Positions 1 to 5,744 of a DNA stretch of 6,460 bases are shown here, one piece after another (within the stretch, counting starts at the first letter, position 1; the number at the start of each line of letters is the position of its first letter). Under the pieces are notes generated by a model. It worked only from the letters and a program-made list of their open reading frames with translations, made no database searches and was not told the origin of the DNA. The stretch comes from DATDOO01 sp035293245. GTDB taxonomy: Bacteria; Pseudomonadota; Gammaproteobacteria; Methylococcales; Methylococcaceae. Position numbers and translations under genes: made by a program. The stretch spans positions 1-6,460 of the forward strand of contig DATDOO010000366.1 of assembly GCA_035293245.1 (NCBI GenBank), read 5' to 3'.

Positions 1-964
1 ACGCGTAGAACGCGCCCCAGGGCTCTGGGCAGGTCACGCGGGGAATCGCGCGCAGTCCCGCGAGGATGCGCGCGCGGCGGCGCGCATATTCGGCGAGCAT
101 CACCGGCACCGAGTCCATCGATCCGGTCAGCGCGGCCAGTGCGGCGTACTGGGAAGGCGTGGGCGCGGCGATGAACAGGTTCTGCGCCAGCCGCTCCACC
201 GTTTCGCAGTGGGCTTCGGGGGCGACCAGCCAGCCGACCCGCCAGCCGGTCATGCCGAAATACTTGGAAAAGCCGTTGACGACGAAGGTTCCATCCCATT
301 GGACGGCGCTGGCCGCGCGGCGGTTGTCCCCAGGGTATTCGAGGCCCTGGTAGATTTCGTCGCAGATCAGCGCACCGCCTTTCGCCGCCACGCCCGCGTG
401 GATTTCGGCCAGATCGCCGGGAGAGAGGATCGCCCCGGTCGGATTGGCCGGGGATGCCAGCACGGCGGCGAAGGTCTGCTCTGTCCAGTGGTGCTCCAGA
501 AGCGGCCAGGCGACGCGGAATCCATCCGTTGCGTCCAGGGGCACGGCGCAGGGTTTCGCGCCGAACAGCCGGGCGAGATTCCGGTAGCACGGGTAGCCGG
601 GATCGGGCAGCACGACTTCCTCGCCCGCGTTGAGGGTTGCGCCCAGCGCCAGCAGCAAGGCGCCCGACGCACCCGGCGTGATGAAAATCCGTTCGGGAGC
701 GATGGTTGCGCCATGCCGGCGCCGGTAGTGGCCGGCCACCGCCCGGCGCAGTTCCGGCAAGCCGGCGGCGGGCGTGTACTGGGTGGCGCCGCGCTGGATC
801 GCCCGCACTCCGGCCTCCGCGACCGCTCGCGGCACGGGAAAATCCGGTTCGCCGATTTCCAGGTGCACGATGTCGCGGCCTTCGGCTTCCAAAACTCTGG
901 CGCGCGCCAGGAGTTCCATGACCAGGAATGGACGGATATTTTTGTCGCGTGAAGACGGGATCAT
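1..964 (-). CDS. PLP-dependent class I/II aminotransferase (C-terminus beyond the window)
   Basis: The minus strand is open from an ATG at 962-964 to the window edge, giving 321 residues, so about 60-80 C-terminal residues of a usual ~390-residue protein are missing. It reads as a cytosolic fold-type I aminotransferase that moves an amino group between an amino acid and a 2-oxo acid on pyridoxal phosphate. Visible hallmarks are LEIGEPDFPVP near residue 38, YTPAAGLPELR near 70, the NPTG motif (N174), DEIY (D202, Y205, contacting the PLP ring) and the Schiff-base lysine K234 in SKYFGMTGWRVGW with R242 after it. The start gives the usual short N-terminal arm; only a weak purine-rich stretch (AAGAAAAA) precedes it, and M16 is a less likely alternative. 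It is divergent from dksA. Substrate cannot be set from sequence; the aspartate/alanine-type subgroup is plausible. Family call is firm, specificity unknown. Confidence 0.93.
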   Translation of the reverse strand, partial: MIPSSRDKNIRPFLVMELLARARVLEAEGRDIVHLEIGEPDFPVPRAVAEAGVRAIQRGATQYTPAAGLPELRRAVAGHYRRRHGATIAPERIFITPGASGALLLALGATLNAGEEVVLPDPGYPCYRNLARLFGAKPCAVPLDATDGFRVAWPLLEHHWTEQTFAAVLASPANPTGAILSPGDLAEIHAGVAAKGGALICDEIYQGLEYPGDNRRAASAVQWDGTFVVNGFSKYFGMTGWRVGWLVAPEAHCETVERLAQNLFIAAPTPSQYAALAALTGSMDSVPVMLAEYARRRARILAGLRAIPRVTCPEPWGAFYA

Positions 965-990
965 GGGGCGTTTTTCTTGGCCTGGATTGT

Positions 991-1003
991 CGAAAAATTT
1001 TCG
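991..1003. promoter_or_regulatory. AT-rich inverted repeat in the divergent aminotransferase/dksA gap
   Basis: CGAAAA (991-996) and TTTTCG (998-1003) form a perfect 6-bp inverted repeat around one central base, in an otherwise G+C-rich region. It lies 27 bp upstream of the aminotransferase start codon and 15 bp from the candidate dksA -35 box. It could be an operator or an AT-rich promoter element for the minus-strand gene. No known binding motif is recognised, so function is inference. Confidence 0.3.
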
Positions 1004-1017
1004 CGGGAGCGCGTTGC

Positions 1018-1045
1018 TTGCAATTTGCCCCCGAACTGATAAGAA
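1018..1045 (+). promoter_or_regulatory. Candidate sigma-70 promoter of dksA
   Basis: TTGCAA (1018-1023) as -35 is followed after 16 bp by TAAGAA (1040-1045) as -10, with an upstream TG at 1037-1038 giving an extended -10. An alternative pairing is TTGCTT (1014-1019) with GATAAG (1038-1043), 18 bp apart. Transcription would begin near 1052, leaving a leader of about 30 nt. TTGCAA is its own reverse complement, so it could also serve as a -35 toward the aminotransferase, but the matching minus-strand -10 is poor. Confidence 0.45.
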
Positions 1046-1080
1046 TGTGCGCCTTTTTACAGCCCGGTCTGGAGTTACGG

Positions 1081-1521
1081 ATGTCCATCAGCTCGTCCCA
1101 TGCGGCTCCCGCGTCGCCGTTCACGCATGCTCCTTACATCCAGCAAGAGGGTGAGGAGTACATGAACGAAGCGCAGCAGGAGCATTTTCGCGCCATCTTG
1201 TTGAACTGGAAATCGGATCTCATGAAGGAAGTGGACCGCACCGTACACCACATGCAGGACGAAGCGGCCAATTTCCCCGATCCCAACGACCGCGCCACCC
1301 AGGAATCCGAATTCAGCCTCGAATTGCGCACCCGCGACCGCGAGCGCAAGCTGATCAAGAAAATCGAGGAAGCGCTGGAGCGTATCGAGACCAATGATTA
1401 CGGCTACTGCGAAACCTGCGGCGTCGAGATTGGGCTGCGCCGCCTGGAAGCCCGTCCCACCGCCACCCAGTGCATCGACTGCAAGACCCTGGATGAAATC
1501 CGCGAACGGCAGATGGGTTGA
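1081..1521 (+). CDS. dksA: RNA polymerase-binding transcription factor DksA
   Basis: This 146-residue protein matches E. coli DksA along nearly its whole length. DksA enters the RNA polymerase secondary channel and, with ppGpp, represses rRNA promoters and activates amino-acid biosynthesis promoters. The conserved GEEYMNEAQ segment lies at residues 24-32. Two coiled-coil helices flank the tip FPDPNDRA, with acidic residues D67 and D70 and A72 equivalent to E. coli D71, D74 and A76. A four-cysteine zinc finger follows (C110, C113, C131, C134), then EIRERQMG at the C-terminus. The ATG at 1081 is preceded by GGAG (1071-1074) at 6-nt spacing and gives a length near the E. coli 151 residues; the reading frame is open further upstream, but that part shows no family similarity. 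The first ~20 residues are the only divergent part. gluQ follows on the same strand. Confidence 0.98.
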   Translation: MSISSSHAAPASPFTHAPYIQQEGEEYMNEAQQEHFRAILLNWKSDLMKEVDRTVHHMQDEAANFPDPNDRATQESEFSLELRTRDRERKLIKKIEEALERIETNDYGYCETCGVEIGLRRLEARPTATQCIDCKTLDEIRERQMG

Positions 1522-1537
1522 CCGCTCCACCGACTTC

Positions 1538-1575
1538 CGGCGGTAAACGACCGCCGCCCTTTCTTCTCTCCTTTC
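1538..1575 (+). terminator. Hairpin after dksA, probable Rho-independent (leaky) terminator
   Basis: A 7-bp perfect stem, CGGCGGT (1538-1544) with ACCGCCG (1550-1556), closes a 5-nt loop 16 bp after the dksA stop. The following stretch (1557-1575) is pyrimidine-rich, with T runs broken by C. The interrupted T tract suggests incomplete termination. In Shigella and E. coli, a terminator between dksA and gluQ is known to limit gluQ expression; equivalence here is inferred from position. Confidence 0.6.
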
Positions 1576-1619
1576 AGTTCCCAATGCGGCTGAATTAAGC
1601 TACACGGCGGATTTTCCGG

Positions 1620-1722
1620 CTCCTTCCCCCGCGGGGGAAGGGTGGGATGGGGGCGATCAAAATTGGCTTCCGCAACCTTGTTTTACTCGCCCCCACCTGT
1701 CCTCCTCCGTGGGGGGAGGGAC
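1620..1722. repeat. REP-like inverted pair of G/C-rich palindromes
   Basis: Two related arms of about 37 bp face each other across about 30 bp. The left arm (1620-1656) contains a perfect 20-bp palindrome at 1622-1641 (CCTTCCCCC, GC, GGGGGAAGG), then GGTGGGATGGGGGCGA. The right arm (about 1687-1722) is its imperfect inverted copy: it begins TCGCCCCCA, an exact 9-nt complement of the left arm's inner end, and ends in its own near-palindrome CCTCCTCC, GT, GGGGGGAGG. Paired hairpin units in opposite orientation in an intergenic gap are typical of REP/BIME-type elements. Only this copy is in the window, so dispersal in the genome is unproven. The gluQ reading frame stays open through it, but the translation is low-complexity and not family-like. 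Confidence 0.6.
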
Positions 1723-1755
1723 CCAATAGCGGAGGAATTCTTTACTTCAACAGCG

Positions 1756-2637
1756 TTGCCCCCCGTTCTCCGCGGCCGCTTTGCGCCCTCGCCGACCGGC
1801 CCCCTGCACCTCGGTTCCCTGCTGACCGCGCTGGCCAGTTATCTTCAGGCCCGTAACCGCGGCGGCTCCTGGCTGGTGCGCATGGAGGACATCGACCCGG
1901 AGCGCTCCCGCCCCGGGCACGCCGCTGACATTCTCCGCACTCTGGAGCGTTTCGGCCTTTGTTGGGACGAAGACGTCGTCTACCAGAGCCGGCGCGGCGA
2001 AATTTACGAAGCAGCCCTGCAGCGCCTCGGCGGCAGCGGACTGCTTTATCCCTGCGCCTGCACCCGCAAGCAGCTTGAGGAAGGCGGCGCCTCCGGGCGC
2101 TATCCCAACCTTTGCCGGGACCGGACGGATCTCAAGCCGGCCGGCAACGCGCTGCGCCTCCGTAGCGAAGACAGGGACCTGGCGTTCGTGGACGGCATCC
2201 AGGGCGGGCAGGTCAAGAATCTGTTGCGGACCAGCGGCGATTTCGTCGTGCGCCGCCGCGACGGGGTGCACGCCTACCATCTCGCCGTGGTGGTGGACGA
2301 TGCGGCGCAGGGGATCAACGAAATCCTGCGCGGCGCCGACCTGCTGGACGTGACGGCGGAACATCTCTATTTGCAGGATGCGCTGGGTTTCCAACACCCG
2401 GCTTATCTGCACGTTCCCGTGCTGGTCGATGCCGCCGGACGCAAGCTGAGCAAGCAGAACGGCGCCGCTGCCGTAGAAACCGAACAGCCGGGACGGGTTC
2501 TGTTTTTCCTGCTGGAGTTGCTCGGCCAGTCGCCGCTGCGCGAACTGAAGGACGCACCGCCCGGCGAATTGCTGGCCTGGGCCGTCCCCAACTGGCGTAT
2601 TCAGGCCGTGCCGCGCGTGCCTGCCGTCGCCATCTGA
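1756..2637 (+). CDS. gluQ: Glutamyl-Q tRNA(Asp) synthetase
   Basis: This 293-residue protein is a truncated GluRS paralogue (YadB/GluQ-RS). It activates glutamate and attaches it to the queuosine base in the tRNA(Asp) anticodon; it lacks the GluRS anticodon-binding domain. RFAPSPTGPLHLGS holds the HIGH-like signature (H18-S21), and KLSKQ (K230-Q234) is the KMSKS counterpart. Zinc ligands C100, C102, Y116 and C120 match the family pattern, and RMEDIDPERSRPG, HAYHLAVVVDD and the C-terminal NWRIQAVP are typical. The frame is open from a GTG at 1642, but that stretch lies in the REP-like repeat. The TTG at 1756 puts eight residues up to the first R of RFAPSP, as in homologues. The weak point is spacing: the nearest GGAGG (1731-1735) is 20 nt upstream. 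The gene follows dksA on the same strand and converges on the Lon-like gene. Confidence 0.95.
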   Translation: MPPVLRGRFAPSPTGPLHLGSLLTALASYLQARNRGGSWLVRMEDIDPERSRPGHAADILRTLERFGLCWDEDVVYQSRRGEIYEAALQRLGGSGLLYPCACTRKQLEEGGASGRYPNLCRDRTDLKPAGNALRLRSEDRDLAFVDGIQGGQVKNLLRTSGDFVVRRRDGVHAYHLAVVVDDAAQGINEILRGADLLDVTAEHLYLQDALGFQHPAYLHVPVLVDAAGRKLSKQNGAAAVETEQPGRVLFFLLELLGQSPLRELKDAPPGELLAWAVPNWRIQAVPRVPAVAI

Positions 2638-2644
2638 GCCGGTT

Positions 2645-5053
2645 TCATTCCCCCTTGTGCTCCTTGCCTCCGCGCTGGGGCGGCGGAGCCTCGCCGCTGG
2701 CGCGGTACAGGGCGCGCAGGCGCTCCACCACGCGGGCGTTGATGCTGTGCTTGGGAAAACGCCCCTTGGCGTCGGCCTGGCCGGCTGAGAGGCCGGTGAG
2801 CAGTTCCAGGGTCTCGTCGACGCCGGCGACGGCGTAAACGGCGAATTGGCCTTGGCGGGCCGCTTCGACCACTTCTTCCTTGAGCATCAGGTTGCGGCAG
2901 TTGGCGCGCGGCACGATGACGCCCTGTTTGCCGTTGAGGCCGCGCGCCTGGCAGAGGCGGAAGAAGCCCTCGATCTTTTCGTTGACCCCGCCCACCGCCT
3001 GCACCTCGCCGTGCTGGTTGATGGAGCCGGTGACGGCGAAGGATTGGCGCAAGGGAATGCCGGTCAGCGCCGAGAGCAGGGCGCACAATTCCGCCAGCGA
3101 GGCGCTGTCGCCGTCGATGTGGCCGTAGGACTGTTCCAGGGCCAGGTTGGCGGAAATCCCCAGGGGGAAGTTCCTCACGTAGCGGTTGCCCAGATAGCCG
3201 GCCAGAATCAGCACGCCCTTGGAGTGGATGGATTCGCCCAGTTCCGCCTCGCGCTCGATGTCCACCACCCCGCGCGAGCCGGGATAGACCGTCGCGGTGA
3301 TGCGCGCCGGCATGCCGAAGCGGGTCGCGCCGATTTCCAGCACGGTGAGGCCGTTGACCTGGCCGACGGTTTCGCCCTCGGTGGCGACCAGCAATATGCC
3401 GTCCAGCATGTCTTCGAGGATTTCCTGGCTGATGCGCCCGGTGCGCCACTCGTGCTCGGCGATGGCGCGGCGCAGGTGAGCGGCGTCGATGAAGGCGTCG
3501 CCGGCGAGGCCCCGCAGCCGTTCGGCTTCCGCCACCCATTGCAGGCTGTCGCCGATGCGCGCCGAGAGCCTGTGGCGGTGCTCCGCCTGGCGGGCGCTGT
3601 GCTCGGCCAGCAGGGCCACGGCGGCGGCGCTCAGGGGCTGGGCGCCCTGCTGCTCGGCGTGGTGCTTCACCAGACGGGCGAAGTGCAACAGGGAGGCTTC
3701 CTCGCGCGGCAGTTCGGCCTCGAAATCCGCCAGCACGCGGAACAGTCCGTCGAATTCCTCGTCCATTTCCTGCAACAGGTAATACAGGTCGCGCGAGCCG
3801 ACGATGACCACTTTGACCTGGCAGGGGATCAGGGCCGGGTTGAGGGTCATGGCCAGTGCCAGTCCCTGCTCCGCGGCGAGGGGCGATTCGATCTTGATGC
3901 GTCCGGTTTGCAGCACCCGTTTGAGTGCCGGCCAGACGAAAGGCTCGGCCAGCAGCTTTTCCGCTTCCACCAGCAGATAGCCGCCGTTGGCGCGGTGCAG
4001 GGCGCCGGCGGCGATGAGGCGGTGATGGGTGACGAGCACGCCTTGTTCGCTGATGTAATCGATGCGCCCGAACAAGTTGGAATAGGCGGGGTGAGGCTCG
4101 TGGACGACCGGTGCGCCGCCTTCCGGTTCGTGGCCGACCAGCAGCTTGGGGGCATAGCGGTCCGTCAGCCACGCACGCCGCGCCCCTTCTTCGCGTTCGT
4201 CGGCCGCGGCCTCGCTCAAGGTCCGGAGCAGGTCTTCCTTCAGGGTGGCGAGCCAGGCGAGCGCGTCGGGCCATTCCCGATAGCGGCTCTCCAGGGGGTC
4301 CAGCAGCGGTTCGACGGCCTGGCCGAGGGTGTCGCGGTTCAGTTGCCGCAACTCATCGCCCAGGTCGCGCTTCCATTGCGGCAGCTCGACCAGCACCTCG
4401 CCCAGGTAGTCCTCCAATTGGCGGACGTGGTCGTGGAACGCGTCGCGCACGTCTTGGGGCAGTTGCGCAAAACCTGCGTCATCCAGGGGCGCGCCCTCGT
4501 GCAACGGCGAGAAAGTGATGCTGTCGCCGTCGCGGAACAGGGCCACGTCCAGGGATTTGGCGCGCTTTTCCACCAAGTCGATGGTGTCGTTGTAACGCTG
4601 CCCGAATGCGCGGTTGAAGGCGTTCTTGCGCTGCTGGTGGCTCGGGCTTTCGAACGCAGCCGGAACGGTATTGAGGAGCTGTTCGACCAGGGCTTCCAGA
4701 TCGTTTTGCAGGGTGCGTCCGCATCCCGCCGGCAGGCGTAGCGCCAGCGGCTCGCGGGGCTCGGAAAAATTGGCGAGGTAGAGCCAGTCGTCCGGTGCCG
4801 CCTGTTCGCTGGCGGCGGCGCGCAGGAAGTTCTTGCTCAGGGACAGCCGTCCCGTGCCCGGTTCGCCCATGACGAACACATGGCAGCCCTCCCGGCGCAT
4901 GGCGACGCCGAAGCGCAGCGCATCCATCGCCCGGGTTTGCCCCAGCACCGCGTCCAGCGGTTCCAGTTCGGCGGTGCTGGCGAAGGGCAGGGCGGCCGGG
5001 TCGATGCGTTCGCGCAAGGCGTCCGGCGGCAGGGGAAGAGTCGGAGTCGTCAT
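2645..5053 (-). CDS. Lon-family protease, AAA_32 + Lon_C (LonB/LonC-like)
   Basis: This 802-residue cytosolic protein is predicted to degrade misfolded proteins. The N-terminal AAA-like module has a P-loop-like segment VMGEPGTGR (62-69), where R69 stands in place of the usual Walker A lysine. A charged, helix-rich insert of roughly 95-280 follows. HRANGGYLLVEAEKLL with E363 is the Walker B-like region. The S16 proteolytic domain spans about 560-765, starting near GQVNGL (G564), with catalytic S650 in DGDSAS and K693 in GGVNEKIEG; their 43-residue spacing equals that of E. coli Lon S679/K722. The C-terminus is a short charged tail. It is not canonical Lon because it lacks the Lon N-terminal substrate domain, and it is longer than E. 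coli YcbZ. ATG 5051-5053 is preferred over an upstream TTG at 5108-5110, which falls in the likely promoter; no good Shine-Dalgarno is visible. Confidence 0.93.
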   Translation of the reverse strand: MTTPTLPLPPDALRERIDPAALPFASTAELEPLDAVLGQTRAMDALRFGVAMRREGCHVFVMGEPGTGRLSLSKNFLRAAASEQAAPDDWLYLANFSEPREPLALRLPAGCGRTLQNDLEALVEQLLNTVPAAFESPSHQQRKNAFNRAFGQRYNDTIDLVEKRAKSLDVALFRDGDSITFSPLHEGAPLDDAGFAQLPQDVRDAFHDHVRQLEDYLGEVLVELPQWKRDLGDELRQLNRDTLGQAVEPLLDPLESRYREWPDALAWLATLKEDLLRTLSEAAADEREEGARRAWLTDRYAPKLLVGHEPEGGAPVVHEPHPAYSNLFGRIDYISEQGVLVTHHRLIAAGALHRANGGYLLVEAEKLLAEPFVWPALKRVLQTGRIKIESPLAAEQGLALAMTLNPALIPCQVKVVIVGSRDLYYLLQEMDEEFDGLFRVLADFEAELPREEASLLHFARLVKHHAEQQGAQPLSAAAVALLAEHSARQAEHRHRLSARIGDSLQWVAEAERLRGLAGDAFIDAAHLRRAIAEHEWRTGRISQEILEDMLDGILLVATEGETVGQVNGLTVLEIGATRFGMPARITATVYPGSRGVVDIEREAELGESIHSKGVLILAGYLGNRYVRNFPLGISANLALEQSYGHIDGDSASLAELCALLSALTGIPLRQSFAVTGSINQHGEVQAVGGVNEKIEGFFRLCQARGLNGKQGVIVPRANCRNLMLKEEVVEAARQGQFAVYAVAGVDETLELLTGLSAGQADAKGRFPKHSINARVVERLRALYRASGEAPPPQRGGKEHKGE

Positions 5054-5081
5054 GGGGCGTCGGAGCAGAGAAAAGGTGCTA

Positions 5082-5110
5082 ACCCTACGCCAGCGCGCAT
5101 CCTCGGGCAA
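5082..5110 (-). promoter_or_regulatory. Candidate promoter of the Lon-like protease gene
   Basis: Read on the minus strand, TTGCCC (5105-5110) and TAGGGT (5082-5087) are separated by exactly 17 bp and sit 29 bp upstream of the ATG. The match is 4/6 to the -35 and 3/6 to the -10 consensus. It is weak but well spaced, and it overlaps the alternative TTG start, which argues for the shorter protein. No CIRCE or clear sigma-32 element was seen. Confidence 0.35.
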
Positions 5111-5155
5111 TGTCTTGACAGGCGGCGAAATGGGGACCGGCGAAGCGGCGATCGG

Positions 5156-5221
5156 CCGAAGGCTCCGGACTTCGGGGTACCGGCCGCGACAAAGCGCTAT
5201 GACGGGCTATAGTTGTACCGG
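5156..5221. promoter_or_regulatory. Divergent Lon-like/DUF805 region: hairpin, direct repeats and -10-like box
   Basis: The 238-bp gap between the protease and DUF805 genes holds a 6-bp inverted repeat, CCGAAG (5156-5161) with CTTCGG (5170-5175). It also has two copies of GTACCGG (5177-5183 and 5215-5221) 38 bp apart. A TATAGT (5208-5213) just before the second copy would make a good -10 for the DUF805 gene, but no convincing -35 lies 16-18 bp upstream, so an activator may be needed. A consensus TTGACA at 5115-5120 has no -10 partner. Roles are inferred only from position. Confidence 0.3.
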
Positions 5222-5291
5222 TCGGAATCGCGATCGCTGCGGCGATGGCCCGACCCCATCAACCGAGGAACGGAAATTAAGGAGAGCGGGT

Positions 5292-5663
5292 ATGAACTGG
5301 TACATCGGAGTCTGGAAGAAATACGCCGTGTTCGAAGGGCGGGCACACCGCACCGAATACTGGATGTTTTTCCTGTTCAACATCCTCATCGGCATTGTCC
5401 TGGCCTTCGTCGACCTGGCGACCGGCACGCTCAGCGAAGAGACCGGGATGGGCCTGTTGGGCGGCGTCTACACGCTGGCCGTGCTGATTCCGAGCATCGC
5501 CGTGTCGGTGCGGCGGCTCCACGACACCGGCCGCAGCGGCTGGTGGGTGCTGGTCGGCCTGATACCCCTGCTGGGCGTGATTGTCTTGCTGGTGTTCATG
5601 GTGCTGGACAGCGAGCCCGGTGAAAATTCCTATGGCCCGAACCCGAAGGGGGCAACGGCGTAG
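5292..5663 (+). CDS. DUF805 family small inner-membrane protein
   Basis: This 123-residue protein fits the DUF805 family (YhaH/YhaI type), whose function is unknown. It opens with MNWYIGVWKKYAVFEGRAHR, followed by EYW, the usual family start. Hydrophobic segments at about 24-42, 55-72 and 84-105 are likely membrane helices in the inner membrane. The conserved VRRLHDTGRSGWW (73-85) lies between the second and third helices. The C-terminus is a short soluble tail with DSEPGENSYGPNPKG, also typical. The ATG at 5292 has a strong ribosome binding site, AAGGAGAG (5279-5286). The frame is open far upstream (from 4833), but that part is only a shadow of the protease gene and leader DNA. It is flanked by a divergent protease gene and a downstream reductase gene on the same strand; no functional link is evident. 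Confidence 0.92.
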   Translation: MNWYIGVWKKYAVFEGRAHRTEYWMFFLFNILIGIVLAFVDLATGTLSEETGMGLLGGVYTLAVLIPSIAVSVRRLHDTGRSGWWVLVGLIPLLGVIVLLVFMVLDSEPGENSYGPNPKGATA

Positions 5664-5673
5664 CGTCCGGGGC

Positions 5674-5698
5674 GGAATGGGCGCGGTTTCGCCGTTCC
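5674..5698 (+). terminator. Hairpin after the DUF805 gene, weak terminator candidate
   Basis: GGAA (5674-5677) pairs with TTCC (5695-5698), and GGCG (5680-5683) pairs with CGCC (5690-5693), with a small internal irregularity and a 6-nt loop, 10 bp after the DUF805 stop. No T tract follows, so an intrinsic terminator is doubtful. It could instead be an mRNA 3'-end stabiliser or a pause site upstream of the reductase gene. Confidence 0.3.
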
Positions 5699-5744
5699 AG
5701 GCCGCACAGGGGAGCGTCTCGTCCGTCCGAATTTTGCCACTCCC

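Noticed and set aside
209..952. A 247-codon plus-strand frame
   Set aside because: It is antisense to the aminotransferase, which shows all PLP-enzyme motifs in one continuous minus-strand frame.
1162..1164. Internal ATG of dksA preceded by AGGAG
   Set aside because: The purine run encodes the conserved GEEY residues and is only 3 nt from the ATG; E. coli DksA has the same motif internally, so the start at 1081 is better.
2601..4274. A 557-codon minus-strand frame inside the Lon-like gene
   Set aside because: Its Arg/Pro/Gly/Ala-rich translation is a shifted shadow of the protease frame, which carries the catalytic motifs.
2846..4741. A 631-codon open frame on the plus strand
   Set aside because: It lies wholly antisense to the Lon-like gene; its translation is rich in A, G, Q, H and V with no recognisable domain, as expected of a mirror frame in G+C-rich DNA.
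5051..5059. Identical CATGGGGCG at two minus-strand starts (962-970 and 5051-5059)
   Set aside because: A 9-base match around ATG codons is likely chance in this composition; no longer shared sequence extends from it.
5229..5236. GCGATCGC octamer (HIP1-like)
   Set aside because: A single copy in G+C-rich DNA; HIP1 is meaningful only as an over-represented cyanobacterial repeat.
5130..5291. Possible N-terminal extension of the DUF805 protein from ATG 5130
   Set aside because: The extension is Arg-rich and not family-like, while the ATG at 5292 has a strong ribosome binding site and the usual family N-terminus.
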